A stretch of DNA of 64,000 nt from DATKNA01 sp963786765 (GCA_963786765.1 CAWBAJ010000025.1:62001-126000); one strand, 5' to 3'. Positions 8,354 through 17,054 are shown, numbered from the stretch's first letter. Numbers and translations are program-made. Notes: generated by a model not told the origin, from the letters alone.

Positions 8354-9878
8354 CAGCACACGACTTCAGCATCGAGATCACGGCCCGCCGGGTCTCGTGC
8401 AGGTACCACTCCCCCGAGGGACAGGAGCGGCCCCTCGGCGAGGACGGGCAGGACGAGATCGCGCTGCAGACGCCGTACCTCGAGGTCGTGGAACTGCTCG
8501 AGCTGTGGCTGAAGCGGTGGCATCGGATCCCCGACGCCGACGCCCGCGCGCTCGTCGCCGGGACGTTCAACCTGCTGGGCACGCACCTGTGGAAGCTGGC
8601 CCTGGACAACCAGATCGGTGCCGAGATCATCAGAGTGCTGGCGGCCGAGCGGAAGCTCCCCCTGACGAGCGGACTCCTCTGCGGATCCGGATCAGCGTGA
8701 GCGAGGACGCCGGGGAGAGCCTGGGGAGCCTCCCCTGGGAGTTCACCCGCTACCCGGGGGACGCCGAGGTCGGCTCCTTCTTCCTCGCGTCGGCGACGAG
8801 CCTGGTGTTCGGACGGTGGGTGGGAGAGGTCCCCGCCGTGGATATCCGGACCGCCACGGACGGGGTGGTCCGCGTCCTCTTCATCAGCGCCCTGCCGGCC
8901 GCCGACGAATTCGCCGACGAGCGCGAGCGCTTGGCGGGAATGCGCGACGAACTGAAGAAACTGCGACAGCAGGGCCAGGGGCCGGCGCTCGACGTCCTCG
9001 AGCCGATCGAGAGCTGGCAGCCGGAAGAGATCGAGCGGGTGCTCAAGGAGCACTCCCGCCAGGGGCGGCACATCGACGTCGTCCATCTCATCGCCGTCTG
9101 CAGGGGCGACGGGCGCAACGGATCGCGGCTCATGCGTCAGCTGGACGACGGGCGGCTGGTCTTCGAGCCGGCCCACCTGTTCGCGGACGCCCTGATCGGG
9201 GACGATCTGGAGCAGCCGGGACTGGTGGTACTGCACCTGAGCGACGACACCAGGCCCGACGAGGAGGTGTCCGAGCACTTCGAGCGGCTGGCTCCGAAAT
9301 TCATCAAGGCGGGCGTGCCGGCGGTCCTCGCCATGCAGTACCCGCTGACCAAGGGAAAGGACGTCACCTTCCTGAAGAGCTTCTACGGGAAGCTCATCGG
9401 GGGTCAGTCGATCGGCGCCGCCGTGCAGGAGTCCCGCAAGGCACTGTCCCCGCGCGGGGAGCGGCTCGACCGGCACTTCGGCTCCGTCGTGCTCTACTCC
9501 CAGAGTTCCAGCGACGGGTACTTGCTCGAGGTCGCCGGCGCCGGGGACGAGCCGGACGGCGTGCGGGAGGAGTGGTCGCTGTCCCCCCGGTCGGCCGCCG
9601 TCGCGGGAGGGATCGACGAGAAGCTGGACCAGTGGCGGTGGGACGCGGAGGTCGAAGGCGGCTACGACGAGGACGCCTTGGAGGCGCTCGCCGACTGGAT
9701 CGTCAGGCAGCCCTGGCCGCCGCCCGACGAGGGCGGATGGCGGCGGGCCCGCAGGGCGCTGCAGTTGCGACGCCGCGAGGTCCAGGATGACGAAGAGGCC
9801 CGCAGGGCGACGGAGTACCTGATCCGCAGGGCGGAGCAGCACCGCAGGGAGACGATGACGCCGGGGAGCGCGGGATGA
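8350..9878 (+). pseudogene. Second CHAT-like protein without catalytic residues; frame shifted near 8658
   Basis: Starts at GTG overlapping the previous stop (GTGA). The first 104 residues run in one frame and stop at 8700. From about 8658 the homologous sequence continues in another frame (PLRIRISVSEDAGESLGSLPWEF, then the CHAT fold) to 9878. The locus length is one base short of a multiple of three, and a run of five C at about 8657-8662 is the likely place of a lost base. Aligned to its neighbour, the catalytic His position reads VVHLIAVCRG (Val instead of the GHG His) and the Cys position VVLHLSDDT (Leu-Ser instead of Cys-Cys), while VPAVLAMQYPLTKGKD and the C-terminal helices are kept. 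It therefore looks like a pseudo-protease paralogue, perhaps a regulator or scaffold. The shift could be a sequencing error. Confidence 0.75.
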
Positions 9879-12800
9879 GCGGGGACAGCGCCCTTCACCT
9901 CGAGCAGGACATCCGGGAGGCCCTCGAGAACGGCGACCGGGAGCTACGCGAGCTGGACGTCTCGGTCCCCGTGCAGGGGCTGGTCCGCCTGACGCTGGCG
10001 CTCGTCCGCCAACGGTCGCCGGAGAGGGCGCTGACGTCGATCGAGAAGCTGAGGCAAGACCTCGCCGCCGTCGACGCGGTGCTCCGGCGCATCTACGAGA
10101 AGGGCCGGGCCGCTGAGCGGACGGCTGCGGAGGAGGAGCCGCTCGGGCCGGCGTGGATGAGCGACATGCGGCGCCGCCTCAACGCGACGGCGCAGGCCGA
10201 GGACTGGCTGACGCGGTGGGTGGACGTATGGGCGCAGGCGCTGACGGTGTCGCGGTGGGACCGTTGCCGGGAGATCGCGGCACTGCAGCCGCCGACCGAG
10301 CCGCAGCCGGCCCGCCTCGCTGACGCACGGCAGGATCTCACGGCCATCGTCGACGCTCTCGATCAGCAGGACGTCACGGAGTCCTTGCTGGTGCCGATCC
10401 GGTCCCTGCTGACCTTGCCCGGTCTGACCCCTGCGTGCAGCACGGCCGTGCTCGTCCTGGAGTCCCGGCTGCTGCGGCGCTTCGTCGGGGACCTCGCAGG
10501 CGCCGGGCGCGCCGCCGACGAGGCGATCGGCCTGAATGATGCGCAGGAGGGCCCGCTCACGTCGCTCGCCGTCGTCGCCCGCGTCGCCCGCGCCGAGGTG
10601 GCTCTCGATGCCGGTGACCTGCCGGCGGTGCACGAGCAGCTCGACGCGTTGGTCCTGCTGGGGGAGCCGGCCTCACCCGACACCCTGGTGCTGGCGGGTC
10701 GGCTGGCCGCGCGTGAGGGCTCGTTCGACCTCGCCGACGACTGCTACGACGCGGCTGCTCTGCATTTCCCCGCGGACGCGACAGCAGGCCACCTGCTCCG
10801 GGAGACGCCGCCGAACCTGATGTGGCGGGCGGCGGGCAACCTGGCCACGACCGAGCCGGAGCGGGCCCTGCGGCTCCTCGACGCCGCGATCGACGGCGGA
10901 ATCGAGGGAACGGGAAGGTCCCCCGAGCGGCGGGCCGTCAGGGATCGCGCCCAGTTGCTCGAGCTGATGGGTGACCACGACAGGGCCGCCGCCGCGTACG
11001 CCGACGCGGCGTCGCTGTACGCCGGTCGAGGACGTGCACTCAAGCTGCTCCAGCGCGCCGTGGAGCTGGCGCCGGACGAGGCCCCGTACCGATTCGAGTT
11101 GGGCGAGGCGCTGCGCGCCGCGGGGATCGTCGCGGACGGGGAGGTCGACGTAACGCTGCTCCGCAGCGCCAAGGCGCACCTCGACCGCGGCTTCGCCATC
11201 CGTCCCCCGCGGCCCCGCGAGGCGTGGGCCCTGGTCACGGCGGCGTTGGTCGACGACGCCCTGCAGGAGGGACCGGACCCGGCGCTCAGTGTCGAGCGCG
11301 CGCTCCTCCTCGAACCGCGGTACGCAGCGGGTCTGGCCTTCCTGTCCTTGCTCCTGAGCGCCTGGGGATATCCCTCCGAGGCGGCGGACACCGCCCAGCG
11401 CGCCTTCGCGCTCGACCCTCGGGACGTCTTCGTCATCCAGCAGCAGGCGCGCTGCCTCAGCGACAGCAGTCGGTACCAGGAGGCGCTGAAGCTGCTGGAC
11501 CGCAAGGACGTCGAGCAGCTCCAGCTGGCTGAGTTGAAACTGGTCCGCACCCTGGTCCTGCTGAGGATGGGCTTGCCGCGCCCGGTCCTGGACGCTCTCG
11601 AAGGCGTCGACGAGAGCGGCGACAGCAGGCTGCTACTCGTCCGCTCATGGGCTCATGCCCTGCGCGACGAGACCGAGCCGGAGCGGCGGGTGTTGCAGTC
11701 CCTGTCGGAGCGGCTCGCGGACAGCCACAACGTGCTGTTCCAGGCGTGGGTGGCGCACCGCCTCGGCCGGCTCGACGAGGCGATCACCCTGCTCCAGGAC
11801 TCGTTCGACCACGGTGGGGGTGGGAAGAGCCTGGAGAGCGACCTCGGCCAGCTGCTCCTCGCCCGCGGCTCCGACCACGACGTCGCGGCCGGCGCCGAGC
11901 ACCTCCTCCGCGGCGTCGAGCGGATCACGGACATCGACGCTCTGGTCCACCTCGACACGCTCGAGCTGCACCTCCTCCTCACCAGTGTGAAGGGTCGCCC
12001 GCAGGAGGCGCAGGTCTCCGAGATCGTGGCGACGGCCCGGCACCAGATCGCCCTGCGCATCGAGCAACTCCGATCGCAGCAGCGTCCGGCCGGCGAGGTG
12101 GCGGTGCGCCTCGCCCGCGCCCGTGAGGCGCTGGCCGACGAGGACGTCGACCGCGCGCTGAGCCTGTACGTGGAGCTGGTGCGCGGCGACGGCCCGCCGG
12201 AAACGGAGCGCGGCCTCGTCCGAGCCACGACGGCGGTTGTCGAACACGCCGACGCCGAGGCGGCAGCCGGCAAGGTCGCGGACGCCGGGGCCAGGTGGAG
12301 AGCCGTGCTCGACGCCGCCGAGACGATGGGGGACGAGGGCCTCGTGCAGAGGATGCGGGCCAGGCTCGGCCTCGCCGCGGTGGAGCTGGACGGTTCCGTG
12401 TCCGAGGAGACGGTGCGGGCACTGCGGAACTGCACCGGCGAGGCACTCACCGAGGCCTTCCGGCTCCTCGGCCGCGACGTGCCGACCCTGTGGGCACTCC
12501 GGGACGCCCTCCTGGCTGTCGCCGCCCGCCCCGGGGTCCCCCTGGAGCAGGTGCGGATCCTCGAGGCCGCAGCCGCCTCGGCACCGCTCGACGCGGTCTA
12601 CGCCAGCGACCGTGTCGCGGTGCCGAGCAAGCTGCTCTCGCCGTACGTGAACGCCGTCGAGGTGGTGCTCGGCACGGCTTACAGCGGTCTGCTCGCCAGC
12701 GAGACCTTGAAAACGGATATCCCGCGCCTGAGGAATCAGCTCGCCCAGCAGCACGGCTTGCGCATCCCGGGGGTGACGGTCCGGATCGACGAGTCGATCC

Positions 12801-13471
12801 CCGCCGATCGCGTCCGCTTCCTCGTGTACGGGCTGATCGTTCGGGACGACGCTCCACCGGCGGGCGCGGCACCGCACAGCTCAGCGCGGATCCTGGGCGC
12901 CTTCGAGCACATGCTGCTCGACAACCTGTTCCGGTGGATGTCCCTGGACGACCTCGACCTCTGGGCCTCCGGCTGGGACGTCCTCGACCCGAACACCGAG
13001 GAGCTCGCGGAGGAGCTGCCGGACGGCCTGCGCCCACGGCTGCGTCTGACGAGGGTCCTGCGGATGCTGCTGCGCGAAGGGGTGCCCGTCGCCGATCGCC
13101 GGAGCATCGTGGACGGCTTCCTGGAGGCCGACGCGAGGCATGGAGGCACTGCCTACTCCTCGCTCGCGGAGGTTCGGCGCCGCCTGTACCCCGCGACCCT
13201 CGGACCCCGCGCCGAGCCTGTGTGGGACGTCCCGGAAGCGCTGCAGGACAGGCTCGCCGCGGGCCTGGCGGCCGACGGGGCGCCGATCTGGTCGCTGCCG
13301 CGGCCCGCGGCGCGAGAGCTCGTCGCCGACCTGCGGCGCTGGCGCGGGACCCTGCCGGACGGACCGGTGGCGATCCGCGTCCAGGATGTCCGCCTCCGGC
13401 CGTTCGTGTGGCGGCTGCTCGCCTCCGACCGGCCGCGGATCTACGTCACGAGCCTGGGGGAACAGCGGTGA
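9875..13471 (+). CDS. Large helical-repeat protein with FlhA-like C-terminal domain, cassette gene 4
   Basis: A 1198-aa cytosolic protein whose start overlaps the CHAT2 stop. Residues 1-900 are Leu/Ala-rich helix pairs of TPR type (e.g. ALKLLQRAVELAPDEAPYR, EAADTAQRAFALDPRDVFV, LGRLDEAITLLQDSF). From about 945 to the end it changes character and reads like the cytoplasmic domain of type III export proteins FlhA/SctV: DIPRLRNQLAQQHGLRIPGV, VRFLVYGLIV, then LTRVLRMLLREGVPVADRR with IVDGFLE, and a last strand pair with VAIRVQDVRLRPFVWRLL and IYVTSLGEQ. Each block falls in FlhA order. No export-membrane domain exists here, so a secretion role is unlikely; a binding platform for partner proteins is more plausible. 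The FlhA comparison is by eye. Confidence 0.72.
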   Translation: MSGDSALHLEQDIREALENGDRELRELDVSVPVQGLVRLTLALVRQRSPERALTSIEKLRQDLAAVDAVLRRIYEKGRAAERTAAEEEPLGPAWMSDMRRRLNATAQAEDWLTRWVDVWAQALTVSRWDRCREIAALQPPTEPQPARLADARQDLTAIVDALDQQDVTESLLVPIRSLLTLPGLTPACSTAVLVLESRLLRRFVGDLAGAGRAADEAIGLNDAQEGPLTSLAVVARVARAEVALDAGDLPAVHEQLDALVLLGEPASPDTLVLAGRLAAREGSFDLADDCYDAAALHFPADATAGHLLRETPPNLMWRAAGNLATTEPERALRLLDAAIDGGIEGTGRSPERRAVRDRAQLLELMGDHDRAAAAYADAASLYAGRGRALKLLQRAVELAPDEAPYRFELGEALRAAGIVADGEVDVTLLRSAKAHLDRGFAIRPPRPREAWALVTAALVDDALQEGPDPALSVERALLLEPRYAAGLAFLSLLLSAWGYPSEAADTAQRAFALDPRDVFVIQQQARCLSDSSRYQEALKLLDRKDVEQLQLAELKLVRTLVLLRMGLPRPVLDALEGVDESGDSRLLLVRSWAHALRDETEPERRVLQSLSERLADSHNVLFQAWVAHRLGRLDEAITLLQDSFDHGGGGKSLESDLGQLLLARGSDHDVAAGAEHLLRGVERITDIDALVHLDTLELHLLLTSVKGRPQEAQVSEIVATARHQIALRIEQLRSQQRPAGEVAVRLARAREALADEDVDRALSLYVELVRGDGPPETERGLVRATTAVVEHADAEAAAGKVADAGARWRAVLDAAETMGDEGLVQRMRARLGLAAVELDGSVSEETVRALRNCTGEALTEAFRLLGRDVPTLWALRDALLAVAARPGVPLEQVRILEAAAASAPLDAVYASDRVAVPSKLLSPYVNAVEVVLGTAYSGLLASETLKTDIPRLRNQLAQQHGLRIPGVTVRIDESIPADRVRFLVYGLIVRDDAPPAGAAPHSSARILGAFEHMLLDNLFRWMSLDDLDLWASGWDVLDPNTEELAEELPDGLRPRLRLTRVLRMLLREGVPVADRRSIVDGFLEADARHGGTAYSSLAEVRRRLYPATLGPRAEPVWDVPEALQDRLAAGLAADGAPIWSLPRPAARELVADLRRWRGTLPDGPVAIRVQDVRLRPFVWRLLASDRPRIYVTSLGEQR

Positions 13472-14844
13472 CCGGGCCGATCCGGGACGCCCTGCGTACC
13501 CTTGGCCGGCTCGGGGCCAAGGACCAGAGGCCCGGCCACGTCCAACTCCCGCCGGCCGAGCTGGTCGTGCGCTTCGACGACGTGCCGGACGGCGCGGCCC
13601 AGGAGTTGGCCGACGCCCTGAAGACCATGGTCGGGCAGCGCATGAGGGAGCTGGCCATACCCCGGACCGTCACCAGCCGGGCCGAGCTCGCCACTCGTGA
13701 CCCGCGACGCCTCGCCGTCGCGATCGACGGTCGCCCGCTCGCAGTCCTCGACAACGCGCCGCAGTCGTCCACCTGGGTGCACGACACGGTGCGCGCCGTG
13801 GACCTTGCCCTGCTGCGTCGCCTGTCCGTCCTCCTGGGGGACGGCCCGACCACCGTCAGCCACTACCTCGTGGACAATGGCGTCGCTCTGCCCGTGACGG
13901 CGCCTGAGCTCTCCCACGAATCCACGCCGGTCGCGGAGCACGGCGAACTGGTGATCGACCGGTTGGCCGCACAACGGATCGTGGTCGAGGTGGCCGAGGC
14001 AGTGCTTCGCAACACCCAGCCGGGCCACGCCAGGGCCCTCGTCGACGTCCGGACCGAGCTCTATGCGAGGACCGGCGTGCAGTACCCGGATGTGCGCATC
14101 GAGGCGGTTCCCTCCCCTTCGCACTCCCTACGCATCCGGTGCAACGACGTCCTCCTGCCCGAGACACCGGTGCCCGCGGACGGAGGGTGGCAGCACGTCG
14201 TCACTGCGCTGGAAGAACCCCTCCAAGCGCACGCCGCGTGGTTCCTCGCCCTGAGCGACGTCCGCGAAACGCGTGAACGCATGATGCCCGTCGTCCCGGA
14301 CTTCATGGCGGTGTCGGCCCAGGTGTATTCCGACGAGCTGTTGAGCGCCTGCCTGCGGGAGCTGCTGCGCAGTAGCGAGAGCATCCGCAACCTGCCTCGT
14401 GTCCTGTGGCTGATGATCGAGGCGGGACCCTCCTGGGGAACCGGCTCCGATCTGGTGCGGCTCAGCGAGGTACCGCTGCTCTCGGGCGAACCGGCGTCGC
14501 GCGACCCCGAACTGATCGCCTCGGGTCTGCGCCGGCGGATCAACGAGGAGGCGTGGCGAGCGGGCGTGCACGGCGACGATCGCCCGATGGTGAGCCTGCC
14601 CCACGAGCTGGAGGAGTCGCTCGTCCGGGCCGGCGATCCCGTCGAGCGGGCGGACGCCGAGTGGAGGGCGGTGCTCGCCGTCGACGCCCTCGACCCGAGC
14701 ACGGTGATCGTCGCGCACGCGGCGGAGGGAGTTCGTCCCGTCCGCTACGCGCTCCAGGCCTGCCGGGTCCAGCCGCGCGTGATCGCGTCGCAGGAACTGC
14801 CGCCCGACGTCGACCTGCCGCCGCTCGTCGCCGTCGCGCCCTGA
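13468..14844 (+). CDS. FlhA-cytoplasmic-domain-like protein, cassette gene 5
   Basis: A 458-aa protein, GTG start overlapping the previous stop (GTGA). It has no membrane segments. After an N-terminal region of unknown type (1-165), the sequence follows the same order as the end of the preceding protein and of FlhA: VVEVAEAVLRNTQPGHARALVD (about 172-193), ELYARTGVQYPDVRIE, a helical part with LPRVLWLMIEAG (about 309) and the final LDPSTVIVAHAAEGVRPVRY..., closing with RVIASQELPPDVDLPPLVAV, which is very like the terminal VLSYNEIPPD-type strand of FlhA. It may pair with the larger neighbour. Function unknown; no T3SS or flagellar gene is in the window. Confidence 0.7.
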   Translation: MTGPIRDALRTLGRLGAKDQRPGHVQLPPAELVVRFDDVPDGAAQELADALKTMVGQRMRELAIPRTVTSRAELATRDPRRLAVAIDGRPLAVLDNAPQSSTWVHDTVRAVDLALLRRLSVLLGDGPTTVSHYLVDNGVALPVTAPELSHESTPVAEHGELVIDRLAAQRIVVEVAEAVLRNTQPGHARALVDVRTELYARTGVQYPDVRIEAVPSPSHSLRIRCNDVLLPETPVPADGGWQHVVTALEEPLQAHAAWFLALSDVRETRERMMPVVPDFMAVSAQVYSDELLSACLRELLRSSESIRNLPRVLWLMIEAGPSWGTGSDLVRLSEVPLLSGEPASRDPELIASGLRRRINEEAWRAGVHGDDRPMVSLPHELEESLVRAGDPVERADAEWRAVLAVDALDPSTVIVAHAAEGVRPVRYALQACRVQPRVIASQELPPDVDLPPLVAVAP

Positions 14845-14853
14845 GGATGCGCC

Positions 14854-15036
14854 GTGAGCAAGGTGATCGCCGTTTTCCTTCGACGGCACCGGCAACCAGT
14901 TGAAGGCCAAGGGGAGCACGAACGTCGTCAGGCTGTACGCCGTCTCCCTCGACGAGAAGCGCAGGCCTTACGAGGAGTACCTCGTCCGGTCGCTCGACAA
15001 GACGGCCGCGAGCAACCTGCTCCACGACGTCGGGAC
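14854..15036 (+). pseudogene. Truncated, frame-shifted DUF2235 alpha/beta-hydrolase gene
   Basis: GTG start at 14854, ten bases after the previous stop. The first codons give MSKVIAVF; removing one base at about 14878 continues as FDGTGNQLKAKGSTNVVRLY and on to LLHDVGTHASS, the N-terminal signature of DUF2235 (Tle1-like phospholipase/hydrolase) proteins. Family members are several hundred residues long; here similarity ends after about 60, at the 3' end of dtd, which is on the other strand. The lost part includes the nucleophile elbow, so the remnant cannot be an enzyme. It probably marks a deletion or recombination point at the right edge of the cassette. Confidence 0.7.
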
Positions 15037-15462
15037 TCATGCCTCGAGCAGCAGCGTCACAGGGCCGTCGTTGACGAGCGAGACGGCCATGTCGGCTCCG
15101 AACCGGCCGGTCGCGACCTCGAGGCCGAGTTCGCGCAAGGCCGCCGCGAACGACTCGACGAGGGGCTCGGCAACCGGTCCCGGCGCTGCGGCGCTCCACG
15201 AGGGCCGCCGCCCCTTGCGGGTGTCGGCGTACAAGGTGAACTGGCTGACGACGAGTACGGGCGCCTTCTCGTCGAGCGCACTCCGCTCGCCGCGCAGGAT
15301 GCGCAGGTCCGCCACCTTGCGTGCCAGTGCCCGCGCCCGCTGGTCGTCGTCCGTGTGGGTCACGCCCACGAGGACGGCGAGCCCGGGCCGGTCGAGAGCC
15401 CCGACGACCTGCCCGTCGACGCTGACCTCCGCGCGCGTGACGCGCTGGACGACGACCCGCAT
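15037..15462 (-). CDS. dtd: D-aminoacyl-tRNA deacylase
   Basis: Hydrolyses D-amino acids (and glycine) mischarged on tRNA. The 141-aa length is normal. It starts MRVVVQRVTRAEVSVDG and carries the catalytic SQFTLYADTRKGRRPSW and the C-terminal NDGPVTLLLEA with the Gly-cis-Pro element, so the gene is complete although the DUF2235 remnant abuts it. The stop codon is at 15037. It lies 12 bases downstream of the asparaginase gene on the same strand, probably one transcript. Confidence 0.96.
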   Translation of the reverse strand: MRVVVQRVTRAEVSVDGQVVGALDRPGLAVLVGVTHTDDDQRARALARKVADLRILRGERSALDEKAPVLVVSQFTLYADTRKGRRPSWSAAAPGPVAEPLVESFAAALRELGLEVATGRFGADMAVSLVNDGPVTLLLEA

Positions 15463-15474
15463 GGACTCCTCCGC

Positions 15475-16422
15475 TCAGCCGAGCCCGACGACCTCGACCC
15501 TGCCCACGGGCTCGCCGTGACCGAGCACGGGCACGCGCACCAGGTCGTCCAGCACGCTCGCCTCGACGCCCAGCCGGTGCAACAGGGTCGCGAGGACCGC
15601 GGCCCGGGGCCGCTCGCCGCCGTCCGCGATCTTCACGGCTGCAGCCCGCCCGTCGGGGAGGGCCGCGGCGTACACGCCCTCGGCGCCGTCCTTCGCAACC
15701 AGTCCTGGCACACCCCGGATCAGCCGGGTCACGTCACGACTCGTGCCACCCAGCCACTCCGGGTGGGAACGGATGGCGTCCGCCACCCGGCCCTCGGGGC
15801 TCGCGGGCGGAGCGGCGGCGAGGCGCGCGAAGGCGACGGCGAGCCCGAGCGGGGACAGCGCGTGGGCCGGGGCGCCGCAGCCGTCGACGCCGACGGCGGC
15901 GACGGGCTCGCCCGCCAGGTCCGCCACCGTCTCGCTGACGGCACGCTGCAACGGGTGCTCCGGGTCGAGGTAGTCCTCGATCGGCCAGCCGTTCACGACG
16001 CAGGTCGCGAGCATCGCCGCGTGCTTGCCGGAGCAGTTCTGCGCCAGCGACGACGGCGAACGGGCCGCGGCTCGCCACGCGAGACGCTCGTCCTCGTCCA
16101 GGGGGAAGGAGGGTGTGTTGCGCAGCGCCGAGACGTCGAGACCGACGCCGGCGAGGAGCCGGAGGACGCCGTCGAGGTGATAGCGCTCGCCGGAGTGGCT
16201 CGCGCAGGCGAGGGCGAGCAGGTGCCCCTCGAGGGGAAGGCCCGCCCGGAGCATCGCGACAGCCTGCAGCGGCTTGTTGGAGGACCTCGGGAAGATCGGC
16301 GCCTGCGGGGAGCCGGCAGCGCGCACGACATCACCGTCGGGGTCGATCGCCACGGCGGTGCCGTGGTGGATGCTCTCGACGAAGCCCGAGCGGACGACCC
16401 GAGCGAGGACGGCATGGCTCAC
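15475..16422 (-). CDS. Asparaginase (type II-like, actinobacterial/plant-pathogen family)
   Basis: A 315-aa cytosolic enzyme predicted to hydrolyse L-asparagine. Starts at GTG (MSHAVLARVVRSGFVESIHHG). Family blocks are FPRSSNKPLQAVAM, ACASHSGERYH, QNCSGKHAAMLATC and VGVDGCGAPAHALSPL, those of the asparaginase family typified by the Rhizobium etli thermolabile enzyme, unrelated to E. coli AnsA/AnsB. No signal peptide. A TAGGCT box eight bases before the GTG suggests a nearly leaderless transcript. Followed closely by dtd. Confidence 0.9.
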   Translation of the reverse strand: MSHAVLARVVRSGFVESIHHGTAVAIDPDGDVVRAAGSPQAPIFPRSSNKPLQAVAMLRAGLPLEGHLLALACASHSGERYHLDGVLRLLAGVGLDVSALRNTPSFPLDEDERLAWRAAARSPSSLAQNCSGKHAAMLATCVVNGWPIEDYLDPEHPLQRAVSETVADLAGEPVAAVGVDGCGAPAHALSPLGLAVAFARLAAAPPASPEGRVADAIRSHPEWLGGTSRDVTRLIRGVPGLVAKDGAEGVYAAALPDGRAAAVKIADGGERPRAAVLATLLHRLGVEASVLDDLVRVPVLGHGEPVGRVEVVGLG

Positions 16423-16430
16423 GGGGGCCG

Positions 16431-16436
16431 AGCCTA
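16431..16436 (-). promoter_or_regulatory. Probable -10 box of asparaginase gene
   Basis: TAGGCT on the minus strand, eight bases before the GTG start, with no ribosome site in between. Confidence 0.4.
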
Positions 16437-16450
16437 GGGCTACCGCCCTG

Positions 16451-16509
16451 TCCTCGGCGGACCGGCCCGTCCTCGGCGGACGCCGGACCGTCCTCAGCGG
16501 ACGCCGGCG
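16451..16509. repeat. Three imperfect tandem copies of TCCTCGGCGGACSSG
   Basis: Units of 19, 21 and 19 bases, each starting TCCTC(G/A)GCGGAC, fill the gap between the asparaginase promoter and the end of rsiG and run over the rsiG stop codon. No inverted symmetry is obvious. Confidence 0.6.
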
Positions 16510-17054
16510 CCGACCTCGCCGGCCGCATAGCGGCGGGCGATCTCCTCGGTGAGCAGGTCGACGACGCCCTGCACCTGGCGGCGGGACCGGCTGACGCGCG
16601 CCTCGATGTCGGCCAGGTTCGCAATGGCCTCAGCGAGCTGCACGTCGTCGAGGGCGGCGAGGTCGGACCCGCCGACGTCGGCGACGGCCCGCTCGGCCTC
16701 GCGCCGGTGCTCGCCCACCCGGCTCGGAGTGGAGGAGGAGACGTGGCGGCCGAGGCCGCGGGTCTGCCGGGTCTCGTCGGCGAGGATCCGGGAGAGGGCC
16801 GCGACGATCTCGATGTCGGAGCGCGGCTGGAGGTTCACCGGCCCGTCGCCGCGGCGGGAGGCCTGCTCGGCGCGCAGGATGTCGAGGCGCCCCTGCAGCA
16901 GCCGGCGGGCGTAGGAGAGGTCGACCTCCTCCTGGTCGGCGTCCGCGCGGCGCACGCGCAGCTCCTCGAGGTCGAGGGTCTCGACCCCGTCGACGTAGCC
17001 GGGCGCCAGGACGCGGTCGATGCGTCGGCGGCCGCCGGGAAGGAACTCGGTCAC
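16494..17054 (-). CDS. rsiG: RsiG-like c-di-GMP-binding anti-sigma factor
   Basis: A 186-aa helical protein read from GTG at 17054 (MTEFLPGGRRRIDRVLAPGYVDG); the longer upstream frame has no family similarity. It carries two exact copies of the RsiG c-di-GMP motif E-X3-S-X2-R-X3-Q-X3-D: Glu43, Ser47, Arg50, Gln54, Asp58, and Glu151, Ser155, Arg158, Gln162, Asp166. In Streptomyces RsiG with bound c-di-GMP holds the sigma factor WhiG inactive until sporulation; in motile relatives the partner sigma controls flagella. The cognate sigma gene is not in the window, but a GGDEF protein is (about 50 kb). Start codon choice is moderately certain. Confidence 0.88.
   Translation of the reverse strand: MTEFLPGGRRRIDRVLAPGYVDGVETLDLEELRVRRADADQEEVDLSYARRLLQGRLDILRAEQASRRGDGPVNLQPRSDIEIVAALSRILADETRQTRGLGRHVSSSTPSRVGEHRREAERAVADVGGSDLAALDDVQLAEAIANLADIEARVSRSRRQVQGVVDLLTEEIARRYAAGEVGAGVR

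Noticed and set aside
12700..14844. A type III secretion system because of FlhA-like text
   Set aside because: No membrane export domain, ring, needle or flagellar gene is present, and the two proteins are soluble; only the cytoplasmic domain resembles FlhA.
14854..16437. A 527-codon plus-strand open frame across dtd and asparaginase
   Set aside because: It is the antisense of two clear minus-strand genes and has their mirror codon pattern; only the first few codons belong to the DUF2235 remnant.
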